The notes beneath the pieces were generated by a model, which was not told where the DNA came from, did not search any database, and saw only the letters and a program-made list of their open reading frames with translations. 64,000 bases of DNA from assembly GCF_000717025.1 (NCBI RefSeq), contig NZ_JNXG01000024.1, positions 4,491 to 68,490 on the forward strand, in the 5' to 3' direction. Both the position numbers and the translations under genes were made by a program. Positions 48,610 through 56,765 of the stretch are shown here, piece after piece (position 1 is the stretch's first letter; each line of letters opens with the position of its first letter). Source of the DNA: Streptomyces atroolivaceus (GTDB lineage: Bacteria; Actinomycetota; Actinomycetes; Streptomycetales; Streptomycetaceae).

Positions 48610-49866
48610 TCAGTCCACGAGGCCGTCTGCGGCCTCGACCTCCTCGCGGGTGATCCCGAGCAGATACAGCACGGTGTCCAGGAACGGGACGTTCACCGCC
48701 GTGTGGGCGGCCCGGCGGACGACCGGCTTGGCGTTGAAGGCGACGCCCAGGCCGGCGGTGTTGAGCATGTCCAGATCGTTGGCGCCGTCACCGATCGCCA
48801 CCGTCTGCGCCAGCGGCACCCCCGCCTGAGCGGCGAAGCTGCGCAGCAGCCGGGCCTTGCCGGCCCGGTCCACTATGTCGCCCACGACCCGGCCGGTGAG
48901 CTTGCCGTCGACGACCTCCAGCGTGTTGGCGGAGGCGAAGTCGAGCCCGAGGCGTTCCTTGAGGTCGTCCGTGACCTGGGTGAAGCCCCCCGAGACCACG
49001 CCCACTTGGTAACCGAGCCGCTTGAGCGTCCGGATCAGGGTGCGGGCGCCGGGGGTCAGCCGCACCTCGGCCCGTACCTTCTCCACCACCGAGGCGTCGA
49101 GCCCGGCCAGCAGGGCCACGCGTGCGTGCAGGGACTGCTCGAAGTCGAGCTCACCGCGCATCGCCTGCTCGGTCACCGCGGCGACCTCGGACTCGCAGCC
49201 GGCGTGGGCCGCGAAGAGCTCGATGACCTCGTCCTGGATGAGCGTCGAGTCCACGTCCATGACGACCAGCCGCTGCGCCCGCCGGCTCAGCCCGGCCGAC
49301 ACGACGGCGATGTCGACGCCGATGCCCGCGGCCTCCGTCGCCAGCGCGGTCCGCAGCTCCTCGGTCCCGGTGCCGGACACCGCGAACTCGACCGCGGTGA
49401 CCGGGTACTTCGCCAGGCGGAAGATCCGGTCGATGTTGCCACCGGTGGAGGTGATCCTGGCAGCTATGGCCGCCGTGGACTCCGCCGTCAGCGGGTGCCC
49501 CAGCACGGTCACGTGGGAGCGGCCGAAGCCGCGCGGACGGTTGTCGCCCGTGCCCGAGATGATCTCGGCCTGCAGCTTCAGCGACTCCGCCCAGCTGTGC
49601 ACGGTCGCCCGCAGGTCGCCCTCGGCCGTGTCGCCGGTGGCCGGCGAGGTCACCAGGGCGCAGAGGACGATGCGGCCACGCGTGACCACCTGCTCGATGT
49701 CCACGACGTCCACGGCGTAGGCGGCCAGGGTGTCGAAAAGTCCGGCCGTGATGCCGGGCCGGTCCTTCCCGAAGATCTTGACGAGAAGGGTGGGGGTGTC
49801 CGTGCCCGGAGGGGCTGCGGAGGGCTCAGGAGACCGGGGAGACCGAGGTGACTGAGAAGCGCTCAT
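48610..49866 (-). CDS. serB: Phosphoserine phosphatase
   Basis: A 418-residue protein. Residues 1-25 are Ser/Pro-rich, then two ACT-like domains (about 26-105 and 115-190) precede the HAD phosphatase. The HAD motif I is DVDSTLIQ with Asp204 and Asp206; motif II is VVSGGF; motif IV GDGANDLDML. It makes serine from phosphoserine, and the ACT domains probably sense serine. ATG at 49866; TACGGT lies nine bases upstream. Confidence 0.95.
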   Translation of the reverse strand: MSASQSPRSPRSPEPSAAPPGTDTPTLLVKIFGKDRPGITAGLFDTLAAYAVDVVDIEQVVTRGRIVLCALVTSPATGDTAEGDLRATVHSWAESLKLQAEIISGTGDNRPRGFGRSHVTVLGHPLTAESTAAIAARITSTGGNIDRIFRLAKYPVTAVEFAVSGTGTEELRTALATEAAGIGVDIAVVSAGLSRRAQRLVVMDVDSTLIQDEVIELFAAHAGCESEVAAVTEQAMRGELDFEQSLHARVALLAGLDASVVEKVRAEVRLTPGARTLIRTLKRLGYQVGVVSGGFTQVTDDLKERLGLDFASANTLEVVDGKLTGRVVGDIVDRAGKARLLRSFAAQAGVPLAQTVAIGDGANDLDMLNTAGLGVAFNAKPVVRRAAHTAVNVPFLDTVLYLLGITREEVEAADGLVD

Positions 49867-50133
49867 GGTGGTCCCACCGTATAGGGCCGAGGGGTGAGCT
49901 CCGAAGCCGTCCCGAGTGGCGGACAGCCGTCGGCGGGGGGCCTGGCCGGGAACAGGCGCCTCGGATGGGATGCTCCGGACCCATTTCTCCCGAGTCGGGG
50001 GAAGGGGCCCCGAGCCTCCGCGCCGTCTTCACACCGCCCGGCTTTCCGTTACGGGACCGCTCCTGGAATAGTTCCCCACGATGTTCAGCATCCCTAGGCC
50101 CCCTGCGACGGGGGCCGATTCGGGGGACAACTA

Positions 50134-52722
50134 GTGGGGCGCGGAGTGCCGGAACTCGTACTGGAAATGAATGGAAGGACCTGGGCGCTCGATCCGTCCA
50201 GGTCGTACACCCTCGGACGCGATCCGCAGGGCGACCTGACGATCGACGACGCCAGGGTGTCGTGGCGGCATGCCACGGTCAGCTGGAACGGCCGCGCCTG
50301 GTCCGTCGAGGACCACGGCAGCACGAACGGCACCTACGTGCAGGGCCGGCGTGTCCAGCAGACGGAGATCTCCCCGGGCACGTCGTTCCACCTGGGCAAC
50401 GCCACGGACGGACCGCGGGTGAGCCTCACCGCGGCGGCGGGCGCCGGGGTCCAGGGCGGGCAGGGGGCGGGAGTGCGGCAGGCGCCCACCCCTCACGCGC
50501 AGCAGGCGCCCGCTCCTCACGCGCACCAGGCCCCGGCGCAGCAGCCGCAGCAGGCCGGGGCGGGCTGGCCCGGCGGTCCCGCGCAGCAGCAGGCGGCCTG
50601 GCAGCAGGCACCGCAGATGCAGCAGCCTCCGGTTCCGCACCAGCAGGGCCACGCCAACCCGCCCGGAACGGGCGGTCACGGTGGCGCGGCGGGGGCGCCG
50701 CCGGTCTACGGCGACCGCAGTCCGACCACCTTCCACCAGCTGGACCTCGGCCGCGTGATGCGCATCGGCCGTGCGCTGGAGAACGAGCTGGTCGTCTCCG
50801 ACCTCCAGGTCTCGCGCCTGCACGCCGAATTCCGGGCGACGCCGGACGGGCGCTTCGAGATCCGTGACCTCGGGTCCCACAACGGCACGTACGTCAACGG
50901 TCAGCCGCTCAGCAAGTCCGGCTCCGCGCTCATCGGCCCGAACGACATCGTCGGCGTCGGTCACTCGACCTTCCGGCTGGTCGGGGACCGGCTGGAAGAG
51001 TTCGTCGACACCGGTGAGGTCTCCTTCTCGGCCCGCCACCTCACGGTGACGGTCGACGGCGGCAAGGAGATCCTCAAGGACGTCTCGTTCGGCGTCCCGG
51101 AGAAGTCGCTGATCGCCGTCATCGGTCCGTCGGGATCCGGCAAGTCCACCCTGCTCAAGGCGCTCACCGGATACCGGCCCGCCAATCAGGGTGACGTCCT
51201 CTACGACAACCGGAACCTGTACAAGCAGTTCGCCGAGCTGAGGCAGCGCATCGGCCTGGTGCCGCAGGACGACATCCTGCACAAGGAACTCACGGTCACC
51301 AGGGCCCTGCGGTACGCGGCCAAGCTGCGCTTCCCCGCGGACACCACCGAGGCCGAACGCACCGCCCGGATCCACGAGGTCCTCGCCGAGCTCAAGCTCG
51401 ACATCCACAGGGACAAGAAGATCACCTCGCTCTCCGGCGGCCAGCGCAAGCGCGTGTCGGTCGCCCTGGAGCTGCTGACCAAGCCGTCGCTGATCTTCCT
51501 GGACGAGCCGACCTCCGGTCTCGACCCGGGCATGGACCGCGACGTCATGCAGCTGCTGCGCGGCCTCGCCGACGACGGCCGTACGGTCCTCGTGGTCACG
51601 CACTCCGTGGCCGAGCTGGCGATCTGCGACAAGCTCCTGGTGATGGCGCCCGGCGGTTCCGTCGCCTACTTCGGCCCTCCCGAGGAGGCGCTGAACTTCT
51701 TCGGCTATACCAGCTGGGCCGACGTCTTCTCCGCGTTCGAGAACTACCGCGACTACGACTGGGCGGGGCGCTGGCGCGGCTCGCAGCACTACCAGATGTA
51801 CGCCGCGGACATCGACGCCGTCGCCGCGCAGTCCGTACACATGCCCCCGGCGCAGCAGATGCGTCCGCCGAAGCCGTCGGGGTGGGCGGCGCAGCTGTGG
51901 ACACTGATGCGCCGGTACGTCTCGGTGATCGCGTCCGACAAGGGCTTCCTCCTCCTGATGGTGCTGCTGCCCGCCGTCCTCGGCGTCGTCAGCGTGGTCA
52001 TCCCGGCGGAGTTCGGCCTGGCGGAGCCGGATCCGCCCTCCCGGTTCAACGGCAAGGCCGGCACCATCATGCTGATCCTCGCGGTCGGTATGTGCTTCGC
52101 CGCAGCGGCCAACTCCGTACGAGAACTGATCAAGGAACGGGTCATCTACGAGCGGGAAAGGGCCACCGGCCTCTCCCGTTCCGCCTACCTGCTGTCCAAG
52201 GTGATCGTCCTCGGCGTGATCACCGCCTTCCAGGGCGTGATCATCTGCGGGATCGGCTTCTCCACCCGCGAGCTGCCGGAGGAGGGCCTGTTCATGCCCC
52301 CCGCCGTGGAGATCTGCCTGTCGATCATCGTGCTCGGCTTCACCTCGATGATGTTCGGCCTGATGATCTCCGCGCTGGTCAAGACCGCCGAGAAGACGAT
52401 GCCGCTGCTCGTCATGTTCGCCATCGTCCAGGTCGTCTTCACCGGCGTGCTCTTCCAGGTCTACGGATCCCCGGGCCTGGAACAGTTCGCCTGGCTGATG
52501 CCGTCGCGATGGGCGGTCGCCGCGGCGGGCACCACGCTGGACCTCGCCCACCTCATGCCGCCGTGGGACCCCAAGGCCCCGACCGACCTGGACCCGCTCT
52601 GGGAGCACTCGGCCGGCCAGTGGGGCATCAACATCACGGTGATGCTCTTCATGAGCGCCCTTCTCTTCGTCGCGGTCTCGCGGATGCTGCGCCGCCATGA
52701 GCCCGAGGTGATGCGCAAGTAA
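50134..52722 (+). CDS. FHA-ABC transporter (Rv1747-like)
   Basis: An 862-residue half-transporter. FHA domain 1 is at about 20-95 (SYTLGRDP, VSWRHAT, GSTNGTYVQG). A Gln/Pro/His/Gly-rich linker (about 100-195) follows. FHA domain 2 at about 205-280 has IGRALENE, SRLHAEF and SHNGTYVNG. The ATPase has GPSGSGKST near 331-339, LSGGQ near 433 and LDEPTSGLDPG. The C-terminal ABC-2 type membrane domain (from about 590) has six helices. FHA domains bind phosphothreonine, so a Ser/Thr kinase should regulate it, as PknF does Rv1747 in mycobacteria. GTG 50134 is used; 50146 is possible. Confidence 0.92.
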   Translation: MGRGVPELVLEMNGRTWALDPSRSYTLGRDPQGDLTIDDARVSWRHATVSWNGRAWSVEDHGSTNGTYVQGRRVQQTEISPGTSFHLGNATDGPRVSLTAAAGAGVQGGQGAGVRQAPTPHAQQAPAPHAHQAPAQQPQQAGAGWPGGPAQQQAAWQQAPQMQQPPVPHQQGHANPPGTGGHGGAAGAPPVYGDRSPTTFHQLDLGRVMRIGRALENELVVSDLQVSRLHAEFRATPDGRFEIRDLGSHNGTYVNGQPLSKSGSALIGPNDIVGVGHSTFRLVGDRLEEFVDTGEVSFSARHLTVTVDGGKEILKDVSFGVPEKSLIAVIGPSGSGKSTLLKALTGYRPANQGDVLYDNRNLYKQFAELRQRIGLVPQDDILHKELTVTRALRYAAKLRFPADTTEAERTARIHEVLAELKLDIHRDKKITSLSGGQRKRVSVALELLTKPSLIFLDEPTSGLDPGMDRDVMQLLRGLADDGRTVLVVTHSVAELAICDKLLVMAPGGSVAYFGPPEEALNFFGYTSWADVFSAFENYRDYDWAGRWRGSQHYQMYAADIDAVAAQSVHMPPAQQMRPPKPSGWAAQLWTLMRRYVSVIASDKGFLLLMVLLPAVLGVVSVVIPAEFGLAEPDPPSRFNGKAGTIMLILAVGMCFAAAANSVRELIKERVIYERERATGLSRSAYLLSKVIVLGVITAFQGVIICGIGFSTRELPEEGLFMPPAVEICLSIIVLGFTSMMFGLMISALVKTAEKTMPLLVMFAIVQVVFTGVLFQVYGSPGLEQFAWLMPSRWAVAAAGTTLDLAHLMPPWDPKAPTDLDPLWEHSAGQWGINITVMLFMSALLFVAVSRMLRRHEPEVMRK

Positions 52723-52753
52723 CGCCGCCGGGCCGCACCGGCCCCGGAAACGC

Positions 52754-52788
52754 CCGAGGGCGGCACCCCGTGGGGTGCCGCCCTTCGG
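52754..52788. terminator. Stem-loop between convergent genes
   Basis: GGGCGGCACCCC (52758-52769) pairs with GGGGTGCCGCCC (52772-52783), extended outward with one mismatch. It lies about 35 bases past the FHA-ABC stop. Confidence 0.8.
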
Positions 52789-52865
52789 CATGTGCCGGCC
52801 GGTCACGCGACGCTGCGGACCGGCGGGTCAGCTCTGCCAGGCCTTGGCCTTGTCCGGTGCGTGGC

Positions 52866-53612
52866 TCAGTACGCGCTGTCGACGTTGTCGATGGAGCCGT
52901 ACTTGTCCGCGGCGTAGTTGGCGGCCGCGGTGATGTTGGCGACCGGGTCGTACTGGTCGTGCTTGGTGCCCTTGACGTGGTAGAAGTCGAAGGTCGGCTT
53001 GATGACCTGCAGCAGGCCCTTCGACGGGACGCCGTTGATCGCGTTGATGTCCCAGTTGTTGATGGCGCGGGGGTCACCGCTGGACTCGCGGATGATGTTG
53101 CGGTGCAGACCCTCGTACGTACCGGGGATGTTCTTCTTGTCCATGATGGCGAGCGCCTCACGGATCCAGCCGTCCAGGTTGTTGGCGTAGACCGGCTTGC
53201 GGTCGGCCGCACGGCTGGCCTTCTTGGCCGCACGCTTCTTCGCGTCGGCCTTGGCCTTCGCCGCGGCCTCGCTCTTGGCCTCGGCGACGGCCTTGGCCTT
53301 CGCGGCGGCCTTGGCGGCGGCCTTCTTCTTCTCGGCGGCGTCCTTGGCCTTGGCCGCGTCGGCGGCCTTCACCAGCTGCTCGGCCGTCGAGTTCTGCTCT
53401 ATGGCGCCGGCCTGGAGGCTCTTGGCCTGCGAGCCGGTGTAGGCGACCGGCGCGGCGGCCGATGCGGCCTGCGGCTCGGTCGTGGCCGAGGCGTCGTTCG
53501 GGACGAGCGAGAAGGCGAGAGCGGCGGCGGCCAGGGTGGAGACCCCCGCGACGGAGAGCTTCTGCGCCTTGTTCAGGCGACGGCTACGGCTGGAGATGCG
53601 GGACACGGACAT
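52866..53612 (-). CDS. Secreted transglycosylase SLT-domain protein
   Basis: A 248-residue exported protein. A basic N-terminus and hydrophobic segment (LSVAGVSTLAAAALAFSLV, about 18-36) form the signal. Residues 70-140 are an Ala/Lys/Glu-rich coiled-coil stretch. The C-terminal domain (NLDGWIREALAIM to the end) has the lysozyme-like order: HRNIIRESSGDPRAIN with the catalytic Glu, GLLQVIKPTF, and NITAAANYAADKYG. It should cut peptidoglycan and perhaps remodel the wall in growth or sporulation. AGAGG lies nine bases before the ATG. Confidence 0.9.
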   Translation of the reverse strand: MSVSRISSRSRRLNKAQKLSVAGVSTLAAAALAFSLVPNDASATTEPQAASAAAPVAYTGSQAKSLQAGAIEQNSTAEQLVKAADAAKAKDAAEKKKAAAKAAAKAKAVAEAKSEAAAKAKADAKKRAAKKASRAADRKPVYANNLDGWIREALAIMDKKNIPGTYEGLHRNIIRESSGDPRAINNWDINAINGVPSKGLLQVIKPTFDFYHVKGTKHDQYDPVANITAAANYAADKYGSIDNVDSAY

Positions 53613-53921
53613 ACAGTCGTACCTCTTCGAATAGCAGGGGTCCTCGGCGAGGACGCAGACGGAAGAGCCGGGGGCATCTCCGTCGGGGACAGCTGCAATT
53701 CTTAGCGCCAGCAAAATGGCCTGGCAAAGGTGTGACGTACGAAGCTGTGTAGTGGATCAGGGTCTTGTTCATACCTCCTTGTCCGGTTTGAACCCAGGCG
53801 ACTTGCCCGTTTTACTCTAACTATCCCTCTTCGTAAGTGACGTGGGTCCTATGCCTGGGCTCACATGGGCCCCCCTCTCCGCTCACGAAAAGTTGCGGCT
53901 GTAATGCGGAGCGTAAGGGGC
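53613..53921 (-). other. Leader region of the transglycosylase gene
   Basis: About 300 bases without a clear gene. On the minus strand TAGAGT near 53814 could be a -10. AAGGAGG stands one base from an ATG at 53772 that opens a 62-codon frame (MNKTLIHYTASY), a poor spacing for translation. GACGGAGA and TCTTCCGTC can pair (around 53660-53690). I looked for c-di-AMP riboswitch motifs and found none. A long leader is likely, but its structure is unclear. Confidence 0.4.
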
Positions 53922-54310
53922 TTATCGGGCAGAGGGCAGCAGAAGACGGGCGTCCCGGGACTCGTGCCGGAGGTACCGGTGGCCCAGCGCCCGGGCGTAT
54001 CCCCGCCGCAGCGTCCCCCGCCCCGCTATGGCCTCCTGCACCAGCAGGTGCGAGGCGCCCGCTTCGTGCAGCCCGGCCGGCAGGCCGTCGACAGCCCGCA
54101 CGCCCCGTCGCGGTGTCACCACCAGATCCGTCCAGCCCGCCGCGGCCCGCACCACCCCGTCCCCACCCGCGGCGGACTCCAGCGCCCGCACCGCCGTCGT
54201 CCCCACGGCGATCACCCTGCCCCCGCCCGCCCGAGCCGCGTTGACCAGCCGTAGGAACCCGGCGCGGCCCGCCGCCTCGTCCATCGGCAGCAGCTCCGCA
54301 AGGCACTTCT
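53922..54310 (-). pseudogene. queA: Remnant of queA (tRNA ribosyltransferase-isomerase), C-terminal part only
   Basis: The frame ending with TAA at 53922 encodes about 130 residues that match the C-terminal third of QueA: DEAAGRAGFLRLVNAARAGG, RVIAVGTTAVRALESAAGG and LRRGYARALGHRYLRHESRDARLLLP. QueA is about 340-400 residues, and the N-terminal two thirds are absent: upstream is the histidine kinase promoter. No usable start lies in front of the homology. I conclude the gene is truncated by deletion. The frame is still open, so the loss may be recent or the fragment may be kept. Confidence 0.75.
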
Positions 54311-54375
54311 GCCTAGGACCGAGGTCCCGTCCGGCCCGGGTCCGCAGCCCGGTACGTCGGCGGTACCCCCGCCGG

Positions 54376-54381
54376 TACGGT
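54376..54381 (+). promoter_or_regulatory. Candidate -10 element for a leaderless histidine kinase mRNA
   Basis: TACGGT is followed by six bases and then the ATG at 54388, with no ribosome site; identical hexamer and spacing to the desaturase gene at 30749. Confidence 0.5.
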
Positions 54382-54387
54382 GAGCGC

Positions 54388-55533
54388 ATGAGTCATCGCC
54401 CACCGTCGGGCCTCGCCGCCGTCAGCGCCGCGCTGCTCGCCATGAGCCGGCACCTGGAGATGCGGGACGTCCTCAAGACGATCGTCGCCTCGGCCCGGGA
54501 GCTGCTCGACGCCGAGTACGCCGCACTGGGTGTCCCCGACGACCACGGCGGCTTCGCCCAGTTCGTCGTCGACGGCGTCAGCGACGAACAGTGGAAGGCC
54601 ATCGGACCGCTGCCGCGCCAGCACGGCATCCTCGCGGCGATGCTCCACGAGGCGAAGCCCCAGCGGCTCGCCGACGTCCGCGAGGATCCGCGGTTCGAGG
54701 GGTGGCCCGAAGCCCACCCCGACATGTCCGACTTCCTCGGCCTGCCCATCCAGGACGGGGACGAGACCATCGGCGCGCTCTTCCTCGCCAACAAGCGCTG
54801 CTCGAGGCCGACGGGCGGCTGCAACTTCACGGAGGAGGACGAGGAGCTCCTCGGGATCCTCGCCCAGCACGCGGCGATCGCGCTCACCAACGCCCGGCTC
54901 TACGAACGCAGCCGAGAGCTCACGATCGCCGAGGAGCGCTCACGGCTCGCCCACGAGCTGCACGACGCCGTCAGCCAGAAGCTCTTCTCGCTCAGGCTCA
55001 CCGCCCAGGCCGCGGCGGCTCTCGTCGACCGCGACCCGGCGCGCGCCAAGGGCGAGCTCCAGCAGGTGGCGGCCCTGGCCGGGGAGGCCGTGGACGAGCT
55101 GCGTGCGGCCGTCGTCGAGCTGCGCCCCGCCGCCCTGGACGAGGACGGCCTGGTCGCCACGCTCCGTACCCAGGTCCAGGTCCTGGACCGCGCCCACAGC
55201 GCGGGGGTCACCTTCGAGAGCGCCGGCGTGCGCGCCCTGCCCTCCGCCCAGGAGGAGGCGATGCTGCGCGTCGCCCAGGAAGCCCTGCACAACGCCCTGC
55301 GCCACTCGGGCGCCGGGCAGGTCACCGTCACCCTCGTCCGGCGCCACTCGGTCACGGTGCTGCGGATCACCGACGACGGCCGGGGCTTCGACACCCATGC
55401 CGTACGGCGCGCGGGCCGGCACCTCGGCCTCGTCTCGATGCGGCACCGTGCAGGCAGCGTCGGAGGGCGTCTCACCGTCACCTCGGAGCCCGGAAAGGGC
55501 ACCACGATCCAGATGGAGGTCCCCTGTGCCTGA
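54388..55533 (+). CDS. GAF-domain sensor histidine kinase (NarL-partner type)
   Basis: A 381-residue cytosolic kinase without membrane helices. The GAF domain covers about 20-175 (MRDVLKTIVASARELL to ILAQHAAIALTNARLYE) and may bind a small ligand or haem. The HisKA_3 helix holds the phosphorylated His192 (LAHELHDAVSQKLFSL). The ATPase domain has ALHNALRHSGA (N box), DDGRGFD and GLVSMRHRA. It precedes and overlaps the response regulator by eight bases. Next to chpE, so a role in aerial growth is possible. Confidence 0.92.
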   Translation: MSHRPPSGLAAVSAALLAMSRHLEMRDVLKTIVASARELLDAEYAALGVPDDHGGFAQFVVDGVSDEQWKAIGPLPRQHGILAAMLHEAKPQRLADVREDPRFEGWPEAHPDMSDFLGLPIQDGDETIGALFLANKRCSRPTGGCNFTEEDEELLGILAQHAAIALTNARLYERSRELTIAEERSRLAHELHDAVSQKLFSLRLTAQAAAALVDRDPARAKGELQQVAALAGEAVDELRAAVVELRPAALDEDGLVATLRTQVQVLDRAHSAGVTFESAGVRALPSAQEEAMLRVAQEALHNALRHSGAGQVTVTLVRRHSVTVLRITDDGRGFDTHAVRRAGRHLGLVSMRHRAGSVGGRLTVTSEPGKGTTIQMEVPCA

Positions 55534-56170
55534 GAAGGTCATCAAGGTGCTGCTGGTCGACGACCATCAGGTGGTCCGACGGGGACTGCGTACGTTCCTC
55601 GAGGTCCAGGACGACATAGAGGTCGTCGGAGAGGCGTCCGACGGGGCGGAGGGCGTCGCCAGGACCGAGGAGCTGCGCCCCGACGTGGTCCTGATGGACA
55701 TCAAGATGCCGGGTACGGACGGCATCGAGGCACTGCGCAGGCTCAGGGAGCTGGACAACCCGGCCAGGGTGCTGATCGTCACCAGCTTCACCGAGCAGCG
55801 CACGGTCGTGCCGGCCCTGCGGGCGGGGGCATCGGGTTACGTGTACAAGGACGTGGACCCGGACGCCCTGGCGGGCGCCATCCGCTCGGTCCACGCGGGC
55901 CACGTCCTGCTCCAGCCGGAGGTCGCCGGAGCGCTGCTGGCCCAGGACGACACGGGCAACGGCACGGGGCGGGGAAGCACCCTGACCGAGCGGGAGCGGG
56001 AGGTGCTCGGCCTGATCGCCGACGGCCGGTCCAACCGGGAGATCGCCCGGGCCCTGGTCCTGTCGGAGAAGACCGTGAAGACGCACGTCTCGAACATCCT
56101 GATGAAGCTCGACCTCTCGGACAGGACCCAGGCCGCGCTGTGGGCGGTCCGGAACGGGGCGGCGGGCTGA
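55526..56170 (+). CDS. NarL/LuxR family response regulator
   Basis: A 214-residue regulator. The receiver domain has VDDHQVVRRG and the phosphoacceptor Asp58 in VLMDIKMPG; Thr and Lys follow at IVTSF and YVYKD. The LuxR-type helix-turn-helix is TEREREVLGLIADGRSNREI and then SEKTVKTHVSNILMKLDL. GTG start with GGAGG six bases upstream, overlapping the kinase gene. It is the cognate partner of the GAF kinase. Targets are unknown; chpE immediately downstream is a candidate. Confidence 0.94.
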   Translation: MPEKVIKVLLVDDHQVVRRGLRTFLEVQDDIEVVGEASDGAEGVARTEELRPDVVLMDIKMPGTDGIEALRRLRELDNPARVLIVTSFTEQRTVVPALRAGASGYVYKDVDPDALAGAIRSVHAGHVLLQPEVAGALLAQDDTGNGTGRGSTLTEREREVLGLIADGRSNREIARALVLSEKTVKTHVSNILMKLDLSDRTQAALWAVRNGAAG

Positions 56171-56238
56171 CCGCAGGAGTTTTCGCCGGCGCCGGGCGGG
56201 CGGTTCCGCTCCGGACCGAGATTCATACTGTCGGGTGT

Positions 56239-56334
56239 ATGTCACCCGTACGGCGCATCCCCCGCGGCGTGACGGCGTTCTCCACGCGTGCTGCGGCGGT
56301 CGGTCGCAGCGATGCGAGGAGGACCCTGAAGTGA
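56239..56334 (+). CDS. Possible 31-residue leader ORF coupled to chpE
   Basis: TACTGT (56226-56231) is followed by seven bases and an ATG that opens a 31-codon frame, MSPVRRIPRGVTAF and so on. Its TGA overlaps the chpE GTG (GTGA at 56331-56334). The peptide is Arg-rich and matches no family I know. It could be a leader that couples translation to chpE, or only part of the 5' leader. Confidence 0.3.
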   Translation: MSPVRRIPRGVTAFSTRAAAVGRSDARRTLK

Positions 56335-56582
56335 AGAACCTGAAGAAGGCCGCGGCCGTCACCATGATCGCGGGCGGACTCATCGCCGCCGGTGCCGGAG
56401 CCGCCTCCGCCACGGGCCACGGCGGAGCCGGTGCGCAGGGCGCGGCGGTCGGCTCCCCGGGCGTCGTCTCGGGCAACGTCGTCCAGGTCCCGGTGCACGT
56501 CCCGGCGAACGTGGTCGGCAACACGGTCAACGTGGTGGGCCTGCTCAACCCGGCCTTCGGCAACCTCGGCCTGAACGGCTGA
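56331..56582 (+). CDS. chpE: Short chaplin without cysteines (ChpE-like)
   Basis: An 83-residue secreted protein. Signal peptide: MKNLKKAAAVTMIAGGLIAAGAGAASA (cut near 27). The mature part is about 55 residues: a Gly/Ala-rich start, then the chaplin domain (SPGVVSGNVVQVPVHVP and NVVGNTVNVVGLLNPAFGN). Most chaplins have two cysteines; this has none, as in ChpE. Chaplins form amyloid-like fibrils on aerial hyphae. GTG start behind GAGGAGG. It follows a kinase-regulator pair, as does SCO1800 from memory. Confidence 0.9.
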   Translation: MKNLKKAAAVTMIAGGLIAAGAGAASATGHGGAGAQGAAVGSPGVVSGNVVQVPVHVPANVVGNTVNVVGLLNPAFGNLGLNG

Positions 56583-56604
56583 GCGACGCCTCGCACCCCG
56601 CCGC

Positions 56605-56632
56605 CCGGAGGGCTCTCGCCCGAGCCCTCCGG
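56605..56632 (+). terminator. Hairpin after chpE
   Basis: CCGGAGGGCT (56605-56614) pairs perfectly with AGCCCTCCGG (56623-56632) around CTCGCCCG, 22 bases past the chpE stop. Confidence 0.75.
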
Positions 56633-56688
56633 CTGCAGGAGGAGGCCAGGGCGCCCGTCGCCCCCCCTCAGGGACGCGTCGCCGGGGT

Positions 56689-56765
56689 GTGGTCACCGTC
56701 CCGGCTCCTCCACGTAGGCGTTCACGGGTGCGTGGTCACCGTCCCGGCTCCTCCACGTACGCGTT
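56689..56765. repeat. Duplicated 3' end of the following minus-strand gene
   Basis: A 34-base segment starting GTGGTCACCGTCCCGG occurs at 56689-56722 and again at 56732-56765, with one difference, period 43 bases. The second copy encodes the last residues and TGA of the minus-strand gene; the first copy lies just downstream of that stop and looks like a duplicate of the gene end. Confidence 0.75.

Noticed and set aside
50440..50660. CAG/GCC-rich repeats in the FHA-ABC gene as a minisatellite
   Set aside because: They are in frame and encode a Gln/Pro/His/Ala linker between two FHA domains; the units are not regular.
53216..53380. GCC/TTG-rich repeats in the transglycosylase gene as a DNA repeat array
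   Set aside because: They encode an Ala/Lys coiled-coil linker in frame, with irregular units.
53760..53830. GGTTCAAACC sequence resembling a tRNA T-loop
   Set aside because: The flanking bases do not form the 5-bp T stem, acceptor stem or anticodon arm, so there is no tRNA here.
53613..53830. c-di-AMP riboswitch upstream of the transglycosylase gene
   Set aside because: Such switches precede some Streptomyces cell-wall hydrolase genes, but I could not find the conserved boxes; only a short hairpin is visible.
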